Shown here: positions 1 to 6,905 of the stretch, in pieces
How the letters are laid out: every line of letters starts with the position of its first letter
Position numbering within the stretch: the stretch's first letter is position 1
Assembly (NCBI GenBank): GCA_949294665.1
Contig: CASFID010000045.1
Coordinates: 1-32,465, forward strand
Direction of reading: 5' to 3'
Length of the DNA stretch: 32,465 bases
Source of the DNA: an uncultured Eubacteriales bacterium
GTDB taxonomy: Bacteria; Bacillota; Clostridia; Lachnospirales; Lachnospiraceae
Translations under genes and position numbers: made by a program
The notes under the pieces: model-generated
What the model saw: only the letters and a program-made list of their open reading frames with translations
Database searches by the model: none
Told to the model about the DNA's origin: nothing

Positions 1-15
1 GTTATAGAAAACAAA

Positions 16-61
16 AAAATCGCTATACGACAGCTTTCGCAGGCCATCGCGTAGCGATTTT
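16..61. terminator. possible bidirectional terminator hairpin
   Basis: A perfect 10-bp stem pairs AAAATCGCTA (16-25) with TAGCGATTTT (52-61), around a 26-nt loop that can pair further. The A-run at 13-19 serves as a T-run for the minus strand. It could end a gene lying left of the window or stop readthrough from the right. The loop is long for a classical terminator. Confidence 0.4.
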
Positions 62-65
62 GTTC

Positions 66-112
66 AATTCGTGTTTGTTGGAGTGACTGCCGATGCTATG
101 AGGTCTGAAAAC
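66..112 (+). repeat. left arm of a 47-bp inverted repeat
   Basis: This arm is the reverse complement of 812-858 at 45 of 47 positions. The match to the other arm starts at the glmM stop codon. The arm ends just before an 8-bp direct repeat (AAACGGAT at 114-121), beyond which similarity resumes only at about 541. Confidence 0.85.
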
Positions 113-200
113 CAAACGGATACAGTGTATTGGCTCACGTATTCGTATATGGCGGGAAAATGATTCCGGCTCCGGTTACAGGACGTAAGACAAAGTAACA

Positions 201-294
201 AATCCGTGTTGCAGCTAAAAACGATCGATCAAATGAATAAACTCGCATACGCTCAGACATATTCATTTGATCGATCAACGCTGTACCACGGATT
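201..294. repeat. long imperfect palindrome
   Basis: The core is a perfect 16-bp inverted repeat (223-238 with 261-276, GATCGATCAAATGAAT and its complement) around a 22-nt loop. After a 4-nt asymmetry it extends outward: 201-215 pairs with 280-294 at 13 of 15 positions. No T-run follows, so it does not look like a terminator. It lies within the 427-bp segment that interrupts the left repeat unit. Confidence 0.8.
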
Positions 295-540
295 TTAACT
301 TTGACTAACATCCTTCCACAGTCACCGTCCTCATTCTCCCTCCATATACGAAAGGTTCATCAGACCAGCTGTATCTGTTTGATTTTCTGCGTTTTCCCAA
401 GCGGAAGTGTCTCTCCGACAATCGCGGAATTTACAGAAAAGCGGTCGAAAACGATGGAGTTTATCGGCTATGTTCCCATTTCAACCGGTTTCTTCAAATT
501 TCAGTTTTGCCGGACTGACTGCCGGATTCAATGACGCAGA

Positions 541-810
541 AAACGGATGGCGATGAGGTGCAGGAAGACATAAAAGAGATGACCGGCTTGTGAAGAAGGC
601 GACTTCGGAATAATCTGTCAGAAAAAGTTGAGGATCTGGAAGCTGATGTTAAGCCGCAAAATGGATTGTTTGAGCCAACGGCGAGTTATCCGTTTTGCGG
701 CTTCGCTTTTCATCAGATTTCAGATCCTTTAGTTTTTCTCAGATTATGGAGCGGAGCCTGAAGCACAAGCCGGTCATCTCAAAGAAGTGTTCCGCGGCCT
801 CATCGCTGTC
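541..810. repeat. imperfect inverted repeat, inner arms of the duplicated unit
   Basis: The plus strand at about 549-666 and the minus strand at about 807-688 are clearly related, with shared blocks such as GCGATGAGG, GAGATGACCGGCTTGTG, AGGATCTG and GCCGCAAAA, plus scattered mismatches and small indels. With the outer 47-bp arms they form two inverted copies of a ~170-bp unit. The degree of mismatch shows that the duplication is old. Confidence 0.75.
653..701. terminator. glmM: hairpin at the centre of the palindrome, possible glmM terminator
   Basis: GCCGCAAAATGGAT (653-666) pairs with ATCCGTTTTGCGGC (688-701), 14 bp with one G-T pair, around a 21-nt loop. TTCGCTTTT follows on the plus strand. 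The A/T runs inside the stem give a terminator-like shape in both directions. It lies about 155 bases past the glmM stop and may be where that transcript ends. Confidence 0.45.
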
Positions 811-811
811 T

Positions 812-858
812 GTTTTCAGACCTCATATCATCGGCAGTCACTCCGACAAACACGAATT
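812..858 (-). repeat. right arm of the 47-bp inverted repeat
   Basis: Reverse complement of 66-112 with two mismatches. It overlaps the glmM stop codon (857-859) by two bases, so the duplicated unit begins exactly where glmM ends. Confidence 0.85.
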
Positions 859-2200
859 ACTCCGTCAATCCCTCTGCTTTGATCACATCGACTACACTGT
901 CCACGTATTTCCCGCACAATTCATCAGACTGCGCTTCTACCATAACGCGGATGAGTGGTTCTGTCCCGCTCTCGCGAACGAGGATGCGCCCTTCGCTGCC
1001 GAGTTCGTCCGCTGCTTTCTGCACAGCCGCCACGACTGTCGGGTTCTCTCTTGCCGTTTTCTTATCCTTTACACGCACGTTTTTCAGCAGCTGCGGATAT
1101 ATCTTTACCTCAGATGCAAGTTTTCCCAGTGTCTGTTTCTTCTCGAGTATCACTTCCATGATCATAAGTGAAGTCAGGATACCGTCGCCTGTGCGCGCGT
1201 GTTTACTGAATATAATGTGACCGGACTGCTCTCCGCCGAGGACAAAACCGTTTTTCATCATATTTTCGTATACATATTTATCCCCGACTGCCGTCTGCTC
1301 ATATTTCATGCCGATCTTGTCGCACGCTTTATAGAGTCCGAGGTTGGACATGACTGTCGTGACGATCGTATTGCCCTCAAGACGCCCCTGCTCCATAAGA
1401 TATTTGCCGCACACGTAAAGGATAAGATCTCCGTCTACAACATTGCCGTTCTCGTCCACAGCAATACACCTGTCGGCATCCCCGTCGTAGGCAAATCCTG
1501 CATCCAGCTTCTTCTCCTTTACAAATTCCTGCAGCACTTCGATATGTGTGGAGCCGCAGTTCGTATTGATGTTCGTTCCGTCCGGCTCGTTATTGATAAC
1601 ATAGGTCTTTGCTCCGAGCGCGTCGAATACACTTTTGGCAATAGCAAAAGCGCTTCCATTGGCGCAGTCCAGACCGATGCGCATGTCTTTAAAAGATCTG
1701 GTGGCAAGCGAGATGAGGTGACCGATATAGCGGTTCCTTCCCGCAGAATAGTCTACCGTACGTCCAATATTCTCTTTCGTAGCGAGCGGGAGTTCTTCTG
1801 TCTCTCCGTCAATGTACGCCTCGATCTTCTCCTCGACTTCCGCCTCCATCTTATGTCCCGCGCTGTTGATGACCTTGATTCCGTTGTCATAAAACGGATT
1901 ATGACTTGCAGAGATCATGATCCCACAGTCAAAATCCTCTGTCCTCACGACATACGAAACACTGGGCGTCGTTGTGACATGGAGGAGGTATGCGTCCGCG
2001 CCTGATGCGGTGATTCCGGCCGCCAGCGCATACTCGAACATGTAGCTGCTCCTTCTTGTATCCTTTCCGATAACTACTCTGGCCTTGTGCTCCTGACCAA
2101 AATACCAGCCCAGGTAACGTCCTACTTTAAAGGCATGCTCCACCGTCAGCACGACATTCGCTTCTCCCCGAAAGCCGTCGGTTCCAAAATATTTTCCCAT
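857..2200 (-). CDS. glmM: phosphoglucosamine mutase
   Basis: Converts glucosamine-6-phosphate to glucosamine-1-phosphate, feeding UDP-GlcNAc and hence peptidoglycan; cytoplasmic. The 447-aa product has the family start MGKYFGTDGFRGEAN, the phosphoserine loop ISASHNP (Ser99), the metal site DGDADRC and the C-terminal phosphate-binding RESGTEPLIRVM. Length matches the usual ~448 aa. Three in-frame ATGs exist (2224, 2206, 2200). I chose 2200 because AGAGG then lies 9 bases upstream and the protein starts where family members do; 2206 is too close to that site. It is divergent from the HAD gene, has its own promoter with a WalR-like box, and appears monocistronic. Confidence 0.96.
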   Translation of the reverse strand: MGKYFGTDGFRGEANVVLTVEHAFKVGRYLGWYFGQEHKARVVIGKDTRRSSYMFEYALAAGITASGADAYLLHVTTTPSVSYVVRTEDFDCGIMISASHNPFYDNGIKVINSAGHKMEAEVEEKIEAYIDGETEELPLATKENIGRTVDYSAGRNRYIGHLISLATRSFKDMRIGLDCANGSAFAIAKSVFDALGAKTYVINNEPDGTNINTNCGSTHIEVLQEFVKEKKLDAGFAYDGDADRCIAVDENGNVVDGDLILYVCGKYLMEQGRLEGNTIVTTVMSNLGLYKACDKIGMKYEQTAVGDKYVYENMMKNGFVLGGEQSGHIIFSKHARTGDGILTSLMIMEVILEKKQTLGKLASEVKIYPQLLKNVRVKDKKTARENPTVVAAVQKAADELGSEGRILVRESGTEPLIRVMVEAQSDELCGKYVDSVVDVIKAEGLTE

Positions 2201-2277
2201 ATTCATCTTCCTCTTGTTCTTCATAAATATTTATGCCGGTTCAGGGTACTTCATCTCCCTTTTTCCATCACGTTACC

Positions 2278-2306
2278 ATTATATTACCATTACAAAACAG
2301 TTACAA
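2278..2306 (-). promoter_or_regulatory. glmM: sigma-A-type promoter of glmM
   Basis: Reading the minus strand, TTGTAA (2306-2301), a 17-bp spacer and TATAAT (2283-2278). The -10 is perfect and spacing ideal. The leader to the start codon is about 70 nt. Confidence 0.8.
2289..2305 (-). promoter_or_regulatory. WalR-like box over the glmM promoter
   Basis: On the minus strand the sequence is TGTAAC, five bases, TGTAAT, which fits the WalR (YycF) consensus TGTWAH-N5-TGTWAH. It overlaps the -35 element and the spacer. Another TGTAAC lies about 20 bp further upstream. WalRK controls cell-wall turnover in Firmicutes, so a cell-wall precursor gene is a sensible target. The match is by eye only. Confidence 0.45.
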
Positions 2307-2345
2307 GTATTTCTTTTGTGTTACAAAGTTTTTATACTGTAAAAC

Positions 2346-2374
2346 TTTACTCCCGTATTTTTTTCAGTTATACT
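2346..2374 (+). promoter_or_regulatory. promoter of the HAD phosphatase gene
   Basis: TTTACT (2346-2351), a 17-bp spacer and TATACT (2369-2374), 36 bases before the start codon. It diverges from the glmM promoter. Confidence 0.6.
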
Positions 2375-2410
2375 AAACTTTGGTATAAACTTTCCTTGGG
2401 GGAATCTGTC

Positions 2411-3199
2411 ATGATAAAACTGATCGCAAGCGACCTGGACGGGACGCTTTTACAAAACGGAGCGCAGGAGCTTACGCCCCGCGCCATAGAACTGATACAT
2501 GCGCTTATCCAGAAAGGAGTCCACTTTGTAGCTGCGAGCGGACGCCAATACGACAACGAGCGCCGGCTCTTCGCAAAGATCCGAGATGAGATATCATACA
2601 TTGCGGAGAACGGTTCTCTGTGCATCTGCCAGGGCAAGGTAATCTCCCGGGGCGTCATCCCGGATGATCTGGCTTATCATATCATGAATGATGTCAAAAG
2701 GACTCCCGGATATGAGGTCCTTGTCTCACGTGAGGACGCCTGTTTCATCGAGGACGCCAATCCTGAATTCGTAGATTACATCGTCAACGTGATGAAAAAT
2801 ACGACCAGGATCGTGGACGATGTAACAAAGCTCAAAGGTCCGTTTCTCAAGATCGCAACCGCAAACATGGTATCTCACGACGTCAGCGATTACCTGAGAC
2901 GGCTTCAGGAGAAATATTCTCCCACGCTTAAAGTCGTCACCTCGGGCAACATCTGGATCGATTTTATCGTGCCCGGATATAATAAGGGCACTGCCCTTAT
3001 GAAACTGATGGACCTGTTCCATGTAAAACCAGAAGAATGTATGGCGTTCGGCGATCAATATAATGATGTGGAGATGCTGGAACTCGTCGGCCAGGGATAC
3101 GCTATGTCAAATGCTGCGCCGGGCATTGCAGGCCACGCGAAATATGTGACAGACTCTGTAGAAGAAGTGCTGGAAGATGTACTGGCCGGACTGAACTGA
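2411..3199 (+). CDS. Cof-type HAD-superfamily phosphatase
   Basis: A 262-aa cytoplasmic hydrolase of the Cof/YidA-like HAD subfamily (type IIB cap). Motif I is DLDGT (Asp8 nucleophile, Asp10 acid/base), the cap lies at about residues 80-190, the conserved Lys is in the GYNKGTAL segment, and motif IV is GDQYNDVEML. Such enzymes dephosphorylate sugar phosphates, nucleotides or flavin intermediates; the substrate cannot be told from sequence. The frame is open upstream to 2087, but that part is antisense to glmM and is not coding. The ATG at 2411 follows a G-rich ribosome site (TTGGGGGAA) and begins exactly at the family N-terminus MIKLIASDLDGTL. It has its own promoter and a strong terminator. 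Confidence 0.93.
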   Translation: MIKLIASDLDGTLLQNGAQELTPRAIELIHALIQKGVHFVAASGRQYDNERRLFAKIRDEISYIAENGSLCICQGKVISRGVIPDDLAYHIMNDVKRTPGYEVLVSREDACFIEDANPEFVDYIVNVMKNTTRIVDDVTKLKGPFLKIATANMVSHDVSDYLRRLQEKYSPTLKVVTSGNIWIDFIVPGYNKGTALMKLMDLFHVKPEECMAFGDQYNDVEMLELVGQGYAMSNAAPGIAGHAKYVTDSVEEVLEDVLAGLN

Positions 3200-3218
3200 G
3201 CCCCGGCCGGTCAGATAT

Positions 3219-3273
3219 AAAAAATTCCGTGTCTGCCCGGACACTGTCCCGGCTTTCAGACGCGGAATTTTTT
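3219..3273. terminator. bidirectional terminator between convergent genes
   Basis: AAAAAATTCCGTGTCTG (3219-3235) pairs with CAGACGCGGAATTTTTT (3257-3273), 17 bp with one G-T pair, with T-runs on both strands. The right arm is the last codons and stop of the minus-strand acyltransferase gene, so the hairpin is built partly from coding sequence. Confidence 0.85.
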
Positions 3274-5067
3274 CTGCACTTCTCTGATAAAATCTTTCCA
3301 TTTAAAGATCACAAGTCCCAGAAGGAACAGCAGGCTGACGCCGGAACATATGACGGAAGGATACGGCACAGACGCCGCACCCGCGATCAGCAGGATGAAC
3401 GGGAGCAGCCCGCACACACCTGCCTGTACCAGATAGAAAAGATATTCTGACACTTCCATCTTCCCCGCAGCCGAGATGATCACCATAGACAGCATATTTA
3501 CAAGGATTGCCAGAGGAATGACATAATCGACAGACCACCCCTGCCATCCGGTAAACAGATCCCACAGAAGAGCCCCCACCGTCACGATGAACAACTGCCA
3601 CATCCCGTTTTTCAGAGGATTCTTCCGTTTCCGGTACCCGACCATGATGAGGAGCCAGGTGCAGAATACTCCGGCGGTCACATAGCCGGCCCACCAGCGT
3701 CCGAATGTCAGAAGATAGTTCAGCATCCAGCAGATCACGACCGCTGCGGTACATGTAAACGAGAATATCTTAAGTCCCATAAGCGCTCTTCTGGACGGCT
3801 TTTCCTGATATCCCGGGAAATCGTTCTCCTGCACATGACACTCGATTTCCTCGCGCTCGAGTATCCTGATAAAGTTTCTGCATATGTTGGGATCTATGAT
3901 CTTCGATGTTAATCCCAGCACCATAGTATCCCCATATGAGCAGGAGCACAGCTGCATCTTGTCCGTGCTTGCAAAAAAGCCGAAACGTTCAATATAATCC
4001 TCATACTCGTCCGCCATCTGGATACGGCCCATATTAGAATATACGGCGGTTACACTGCGGCCGCCGAGGGTGGTCCCCGCCATCAGGAACAGATTTTTGA
4101 TCTCCAGTGGAACCGCTCGCAGAAACGGATTCTTTTCCAGACGTACCAGATCATTCATTCGCCCGGAAATTTCCTTTTCCACAGAGTCTTTCCCGAACAT
4201 TTCTTTCATTTTCCCAACGACAGTTTCCAGCTTTGTATTTTCGTCGAAATCACAGGCGGTCTCGATCCAGCTCCAGAAGTTCGTCATAGAACCGGACGGG
4301 AAGAAGTTTCTCAGGTTCACCGGGATCATAAGCGATACCGGACGTTTCAGTCTGCTTTTGGGCACTTCCTCATAGATCGCATAGAGAAATACCGCCGCCA
4401 GATACGCCGTCACAGAAACCCCGTATTCCTTTGCCTTTCTGTGGACTTTTGATGCGGAGAGGATGATCTCTGTGATCTGCATCTCAGACTGTTCCAGCCG
4501 CTCCCCTTTCAACTGAAATGCTTTCCTCGATTTCCCGGATCCGCTTTTCCTGCCTGTATAATACTGAGAAAAGCTGTCCTCCTCATAGTCGCTTTCCGTG
4601 AACACTTCCCCGATATCCGTCTCCGGGAATTTGACATCCGGATATGTAAGCGTCAGATAATTTCGCACAAGCTCTTTTAAAAACTGCATGGCGCCTGTTC
4701 CGTCCGTCAGTCCGTGAAATACCTCCAGATTGATCCTGTCTTTATAATAGGTAACTTCAAAGAGCAGTCTTTTCTGGTCCGGAACATAGATCCGGCTGCA
4801 CGGCGGCCTGTCTTCCTCCCTGACCAGAGCGGGAAGTTCCCGCGGTTCCATATAGAACCAGAACAGGCCTTTGCGCAGCACGGACCGAAAGAGCGGGTAT
4901 TTCTCCATGGTCAGCTCCAGAGCGCTCTGCAGGATATCCCTTTCTACTGTTTCTTTCAGAACGCAGTAAAAGCGGAATACCCTGGAGTCTTTCTTTCCGG
5001 TGGCAGCCGGAAATGCCTGCGCCGCATTGTCAAGTTTTCTCCACCGGCTCCGCCGTTTCTTCTTCAC
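3256..5067 (-). CDS. condensation-like acyltransferase with C-terminal membrane domain
   Basis: A 603-aa protein. The N-terminal ~420 residues resemble the alcohol acetyltransferase/condensation-domain fold, with the active-site pattern HGLTDG (His118, Asp122, Gly123), matching HxxxDG of CoA- or carrier-dependent acyltransferases. The last ~170 residues hold about five hydrophobic helices, matching my memory of a DUF6320-type tail seen in Firmicutes. It probably joins an acyl group to an alcohol or amine at the membrane; substrates are unknown. Start: the frame is open to 5106, but GGAGG (5076-5080) lies 8 bases before the GTG at 5067, so I place the start there. It overlaps the upstream esterase by 38 bases and is last in the thioesterase-esterase-acyltransferase group. 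Confidence 0.85.
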   Translation of the reverse strand: MKKKRRSRWRKLDNAAQAFPAATGKKDSRVFRFYCVLKETVERDILQSALELTMEKYPLFRSVLRKGLFWFYMEPRELPALVREEDRPPCSRIYVPDQKRLLFEVTYYKDRINLEVFHGLTDGTGAMQFLKELVRNYLTLTYPDVKFPETDIGEVFTESDYEEDSFSQYYTGRKSGSGKSRKAFQLKGERLEQSEMQITEIILSASKVHRKAKEYGVSVTAYLAAVFLYAIYEEVPKSRLKRPVSLMIPVNLRNFFPSGSMTNFWSWIETACDFDENTKLETVVGKMKEMFGKDSVEKEISGRMNDLVRLEKNPFLRAVPLEIKNLFLMAGTTLGGRSVTAVYSNMGRIQMADEYEDYIERFGFFASTDKMQLCSCSYGDTMVLGLTSKIIDPNICRNFIRILEREEIECHVQENDFPGYQEKPSRRALMGLKIFSFTCTAAVVICWMLNYLLTFGRWWAGYVTAGVFCTWLLIMVGYRKRKNPLKNGMWQLFIVTVGALLWDLFTGWQGWSVDYVIPLAILVNMLSMVIISAAGKMEVSEYLFYLVQAGVCGLLPFILLIAGAASVPYPSVICSGVSLLFLLGLVIFKWKDFIREVQKKFRV

Positions 5068-6019
5068 CTTGCCTGCCTCCTTGTCCATGGATTGTCTGTT
5101 CCACACTCAAAAAACGATAGATATGCCGAAAACTCTCCTGCACATATAAGTGCTGGATTCCGAGAGCAAAATACCCGTGCAGCGCCCCCTGGATCCTCTC
5201 GATGTGCACCCTGCATCCCGCCTGTCTCATCCGCCGTCCGTATTCTTCTCCTTCGTCCCTTAACGGATCAAACTCCGCTGTCAGGATAAGCGTGTCGGGA
5301 AGATCCGAATAATCCGCCGCACATAACGGAGCGAAATATGGATTTTCCCGGTCTTCCGGCTTCCCCTCATAAAGTTTCAGATAGTCCTCCATCTTCTCGC
5401 TTGTCAGCAAATATCCCGTGCCGTTCGTCCTCACGGATTCATACGGCGATTCCTCTGTATAGCAGTTACTCAGCGCCGGGTAAATGAGGATCTGGCGCTG
5501 TGGGCTGAAGTCCCCCGTATCCCTTGCTTTCATGCATACAGCCGCGGCGAGATTGCCTCCCGCGCTGTCTCCCATGACCGTGATCTGCTCCGGCCGTATT
5601 CCCGGCAGGATCTCTCCGGCAAACAGTGCCTTTGCCGCTACATAGCAGTCTTCAAATCCCGCCGGGAACCGGTGTTCCGGTGCGAGCCTGTATTCCACAG
5701 AGACTACCATCTGCCCGATGGACTGCGCCATTCGGGAGCATACCCGGTCGTAAGTTTCCACGCTTTCCGTCGTCCAGCCTCCTCCGTGGAAGAACAAGAT
5801 CACAGGAACATTTTCATTCCCGGATTCCATCGACGCCTCGTCGGCGAAATACAAACGCACCGGTACTTTATATTCTTTATTATATATCTCAATATCCAGT
5901 TTCTTTACAAAAATCCGCATGGGATCCAGTTTTTTCAGATCCGCGATCCTGCGGGCGGATTCCACATCGATCCCTCCGTAGGAAAGCGCCTGGAGGATTG
6001 CCTGCATTGTCTTATTCAT
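5030..6019 (-). CDS. alpha/beta hydrolase, hormone-sensitive-lipase family esterase
   Basis: A 329-aa cytoplasmic esterase. It shows the HSL oxyanion motif HGGGW (78-82), the nucleophile elbow GDSAGGN (Ser152), the acid in AEFDPLRDEG (Asp251) and the catalytic His in ALHGY (His281). Family members cleave short- to medium-chain acyl esters. The start is uncertain: the frame is open to 6085, but the ATG at 6019 has GGAAAAG just upstream and gives a normal family length, while 6085 has no good ribosome site. Its 3' end overlaps the acyltransferase gene and it follows the thioesterase, suggesting joint action in making or remodelling an acyl ester. Target ester unknown. Confidence 0.9.
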   Translation of the reverse strand: MNKTMQAILQALSYGGIDVESARRIADLKKLDPMRIFVKKLDIEIYNKEYKVPVRLYFADEASMESGNENVPVILFFHGGGWTTESVETYDRVCSRMAQSIGQMVVSVEYRLAPEHRFPAGFEDCYVAAKALFAGEILPGIRPEQITVMGDSAGGNLAAAVCMKARDTGDFSPQRQILIYPALSNCYTEESPYESVRTNGTGYLLTSEKMEDYLKLYEGKPEDRENPYFAPLCAADYSDLPDTLILTAEFDPLRDEGEEYGRRMRQAGCRVHIERIQGALHGYFALGIQHLYVQESFRHIYRFLSVEQTIHGQGGRQGEEETAEPVEKT

Positions 6020-6119
6020 TTTCTTTTCCAGTATCCTTCTGCGCGGCTTTTGCCATGCATCCTTTCCGGTAAAATGCAACGCCATTCATCTGATAATCAT
6101 AAAAGCCCCATTCCCTGCT

Positions 6120-6875
6120 TCACGGAAATTGCTCTTTCATCTCCACGATCGCATATGGTTTCCCGTCCGCATCACACAGTTCCACCACCGTGCGCTCCTG
6201 TTCCTGTGACAGCCTCGGATAGATCATATCTCCGAGCACCGCTGACTTTTTATAGTCCACTCTCAGCTGCCGTACCTGCACATCCCCCGGCACCATCTCC
6301 AGCGCCATCTGCACATACTGACAGTTATTGACATGTTCATTCGTATCGATATGATATTTCCGCACCGGGAAGGGTTCTTCTGTCTCCGCGTGTTCCGGAA
6401 GTACGATCTTCCTTCCCTCATAAGGCATGTCCAACGGTTCCCTTGTACCATACGGATCGATATGCTCTGCGGTCGGGCGCGCCGGCCTGCCTTTCTCCAG
6501 ATCCATAAACACCCAGATAGAATTGGCGCGGGCGATCATTTTCCCCGACTCGTCTTTCATATAGAAGTTACGGTTCCCGTAGAGGCCTTTGAACTCCGTG
6601 GCAAATGTCCCTGTTGTGATCTGTTCGCACATTTTAGGATAACGGTCTACGATAACCTGCCAGTAAGAGAGCACCCATGCTTTCCTGTCGTGTTTCAGCC
6701 TGTCCATGCCGAGTCCCACTGCCTCTGAGTGAAATGTACTGCAGTCCTGGAAATAATTGATCAGGGCCGGAAGCGTCATCGTCCCTCTGTGATCGATCTC
6801 GCTGTAACGTACTCTCCCGTTAAACTCATATCCTGCATTTTCATTCTTTTCCTGAATCATCGTGCTCTCTGTCAT
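6120..6875 (-). CDS. acyl-ACP thioesterase (FatA/FatB family)
   Basis: A 251-aa double-hotdog enzyme that releases free fatty acid from acyl-ACP. The first hotdog (about 15-125) carries the substrate-side segment RVRYSEIDHRGTMTLPAL; the second (about 170-250) carries the catalytic pattern D-x-N-x-H-V-N-N (Asp177, Asn179, His181). Length fits bacterial members. The ATG at 6875 follows GGAGTG with 7 bases spacing. It lies 30 bases after the CDF exporter and 100 before the esterase start. With the two genes that follow, it suggests a path in which a chain is cut from ACP and later re-esterified. Chain length is not readable from sequence. Confidence 0.93.
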   Translation of the reverse strand: MTESTMIQEKNENAGYEFNGRVRYSEIDHRGTMTLPALINYFQDCSTFHSEAVGLGMDRLKHDRKAWVLSYWQVIVDRYPKMCEQITTGTFATEFKGLYGNRNFYMKDESGKMIARANSIWVFMDLEKGRPARPTAEHIDPYGTREPLDMPYEGRKIVLPEHAETEEPFPVRKYHIDTNEHVNNCQYVQMALEMVPGDVQVRQLRVDYKKSAVLGDMIYPRLSQEQERTVVELCDADGKPYAIVEMKEQFP

Positions 6876-6905
6876 CTTTCTTCACTCCTTGTATATGCTT
6901 TTCTG

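Larger units (their letters stand above)
1..856. other. gene-free stretch downstream of glmM with decayed repeats
   Basis: I see no convincing gene here. The open frames have no ribosome site and no recognisable domain; the one at 301-534 crosses unrelated repeat sequence. The stretch holds a short hairpin (16-61), a palindrome (201-294), and two inverted copies of a ~170-bp unit (left: 66-112 plus 541-666; right: 858 down to 688). Both copies can be read as ending in a peptide with E-M-T-G-L near the C-terminus (plus strand about 585-599; minus strand about 774-760). The unit may therefore descend from a coding sequence, but I cannot name the parent gene. Confidence 0.6.

Noticed and set aside
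301-534. 77-aa open frame in the gene-free left end
   Set aside because: No ribosome site and no recognisable domain; it lies in the insert between repeat units, and another frame over the same stretch is open equally long.
695-2005. Several plus-strand open frames opposite glmM
   Set aside because: They are antisense to a clearly conserved enzyme, lack ribosome sites and show no family features.
2087-2410. N-terminal extension of the HAD phosphatase frame
   Set aside because: It runs antisense through the start of glmM and across both promoters. The true start at 2411 has a ribosome site and matches the family N-terminus.
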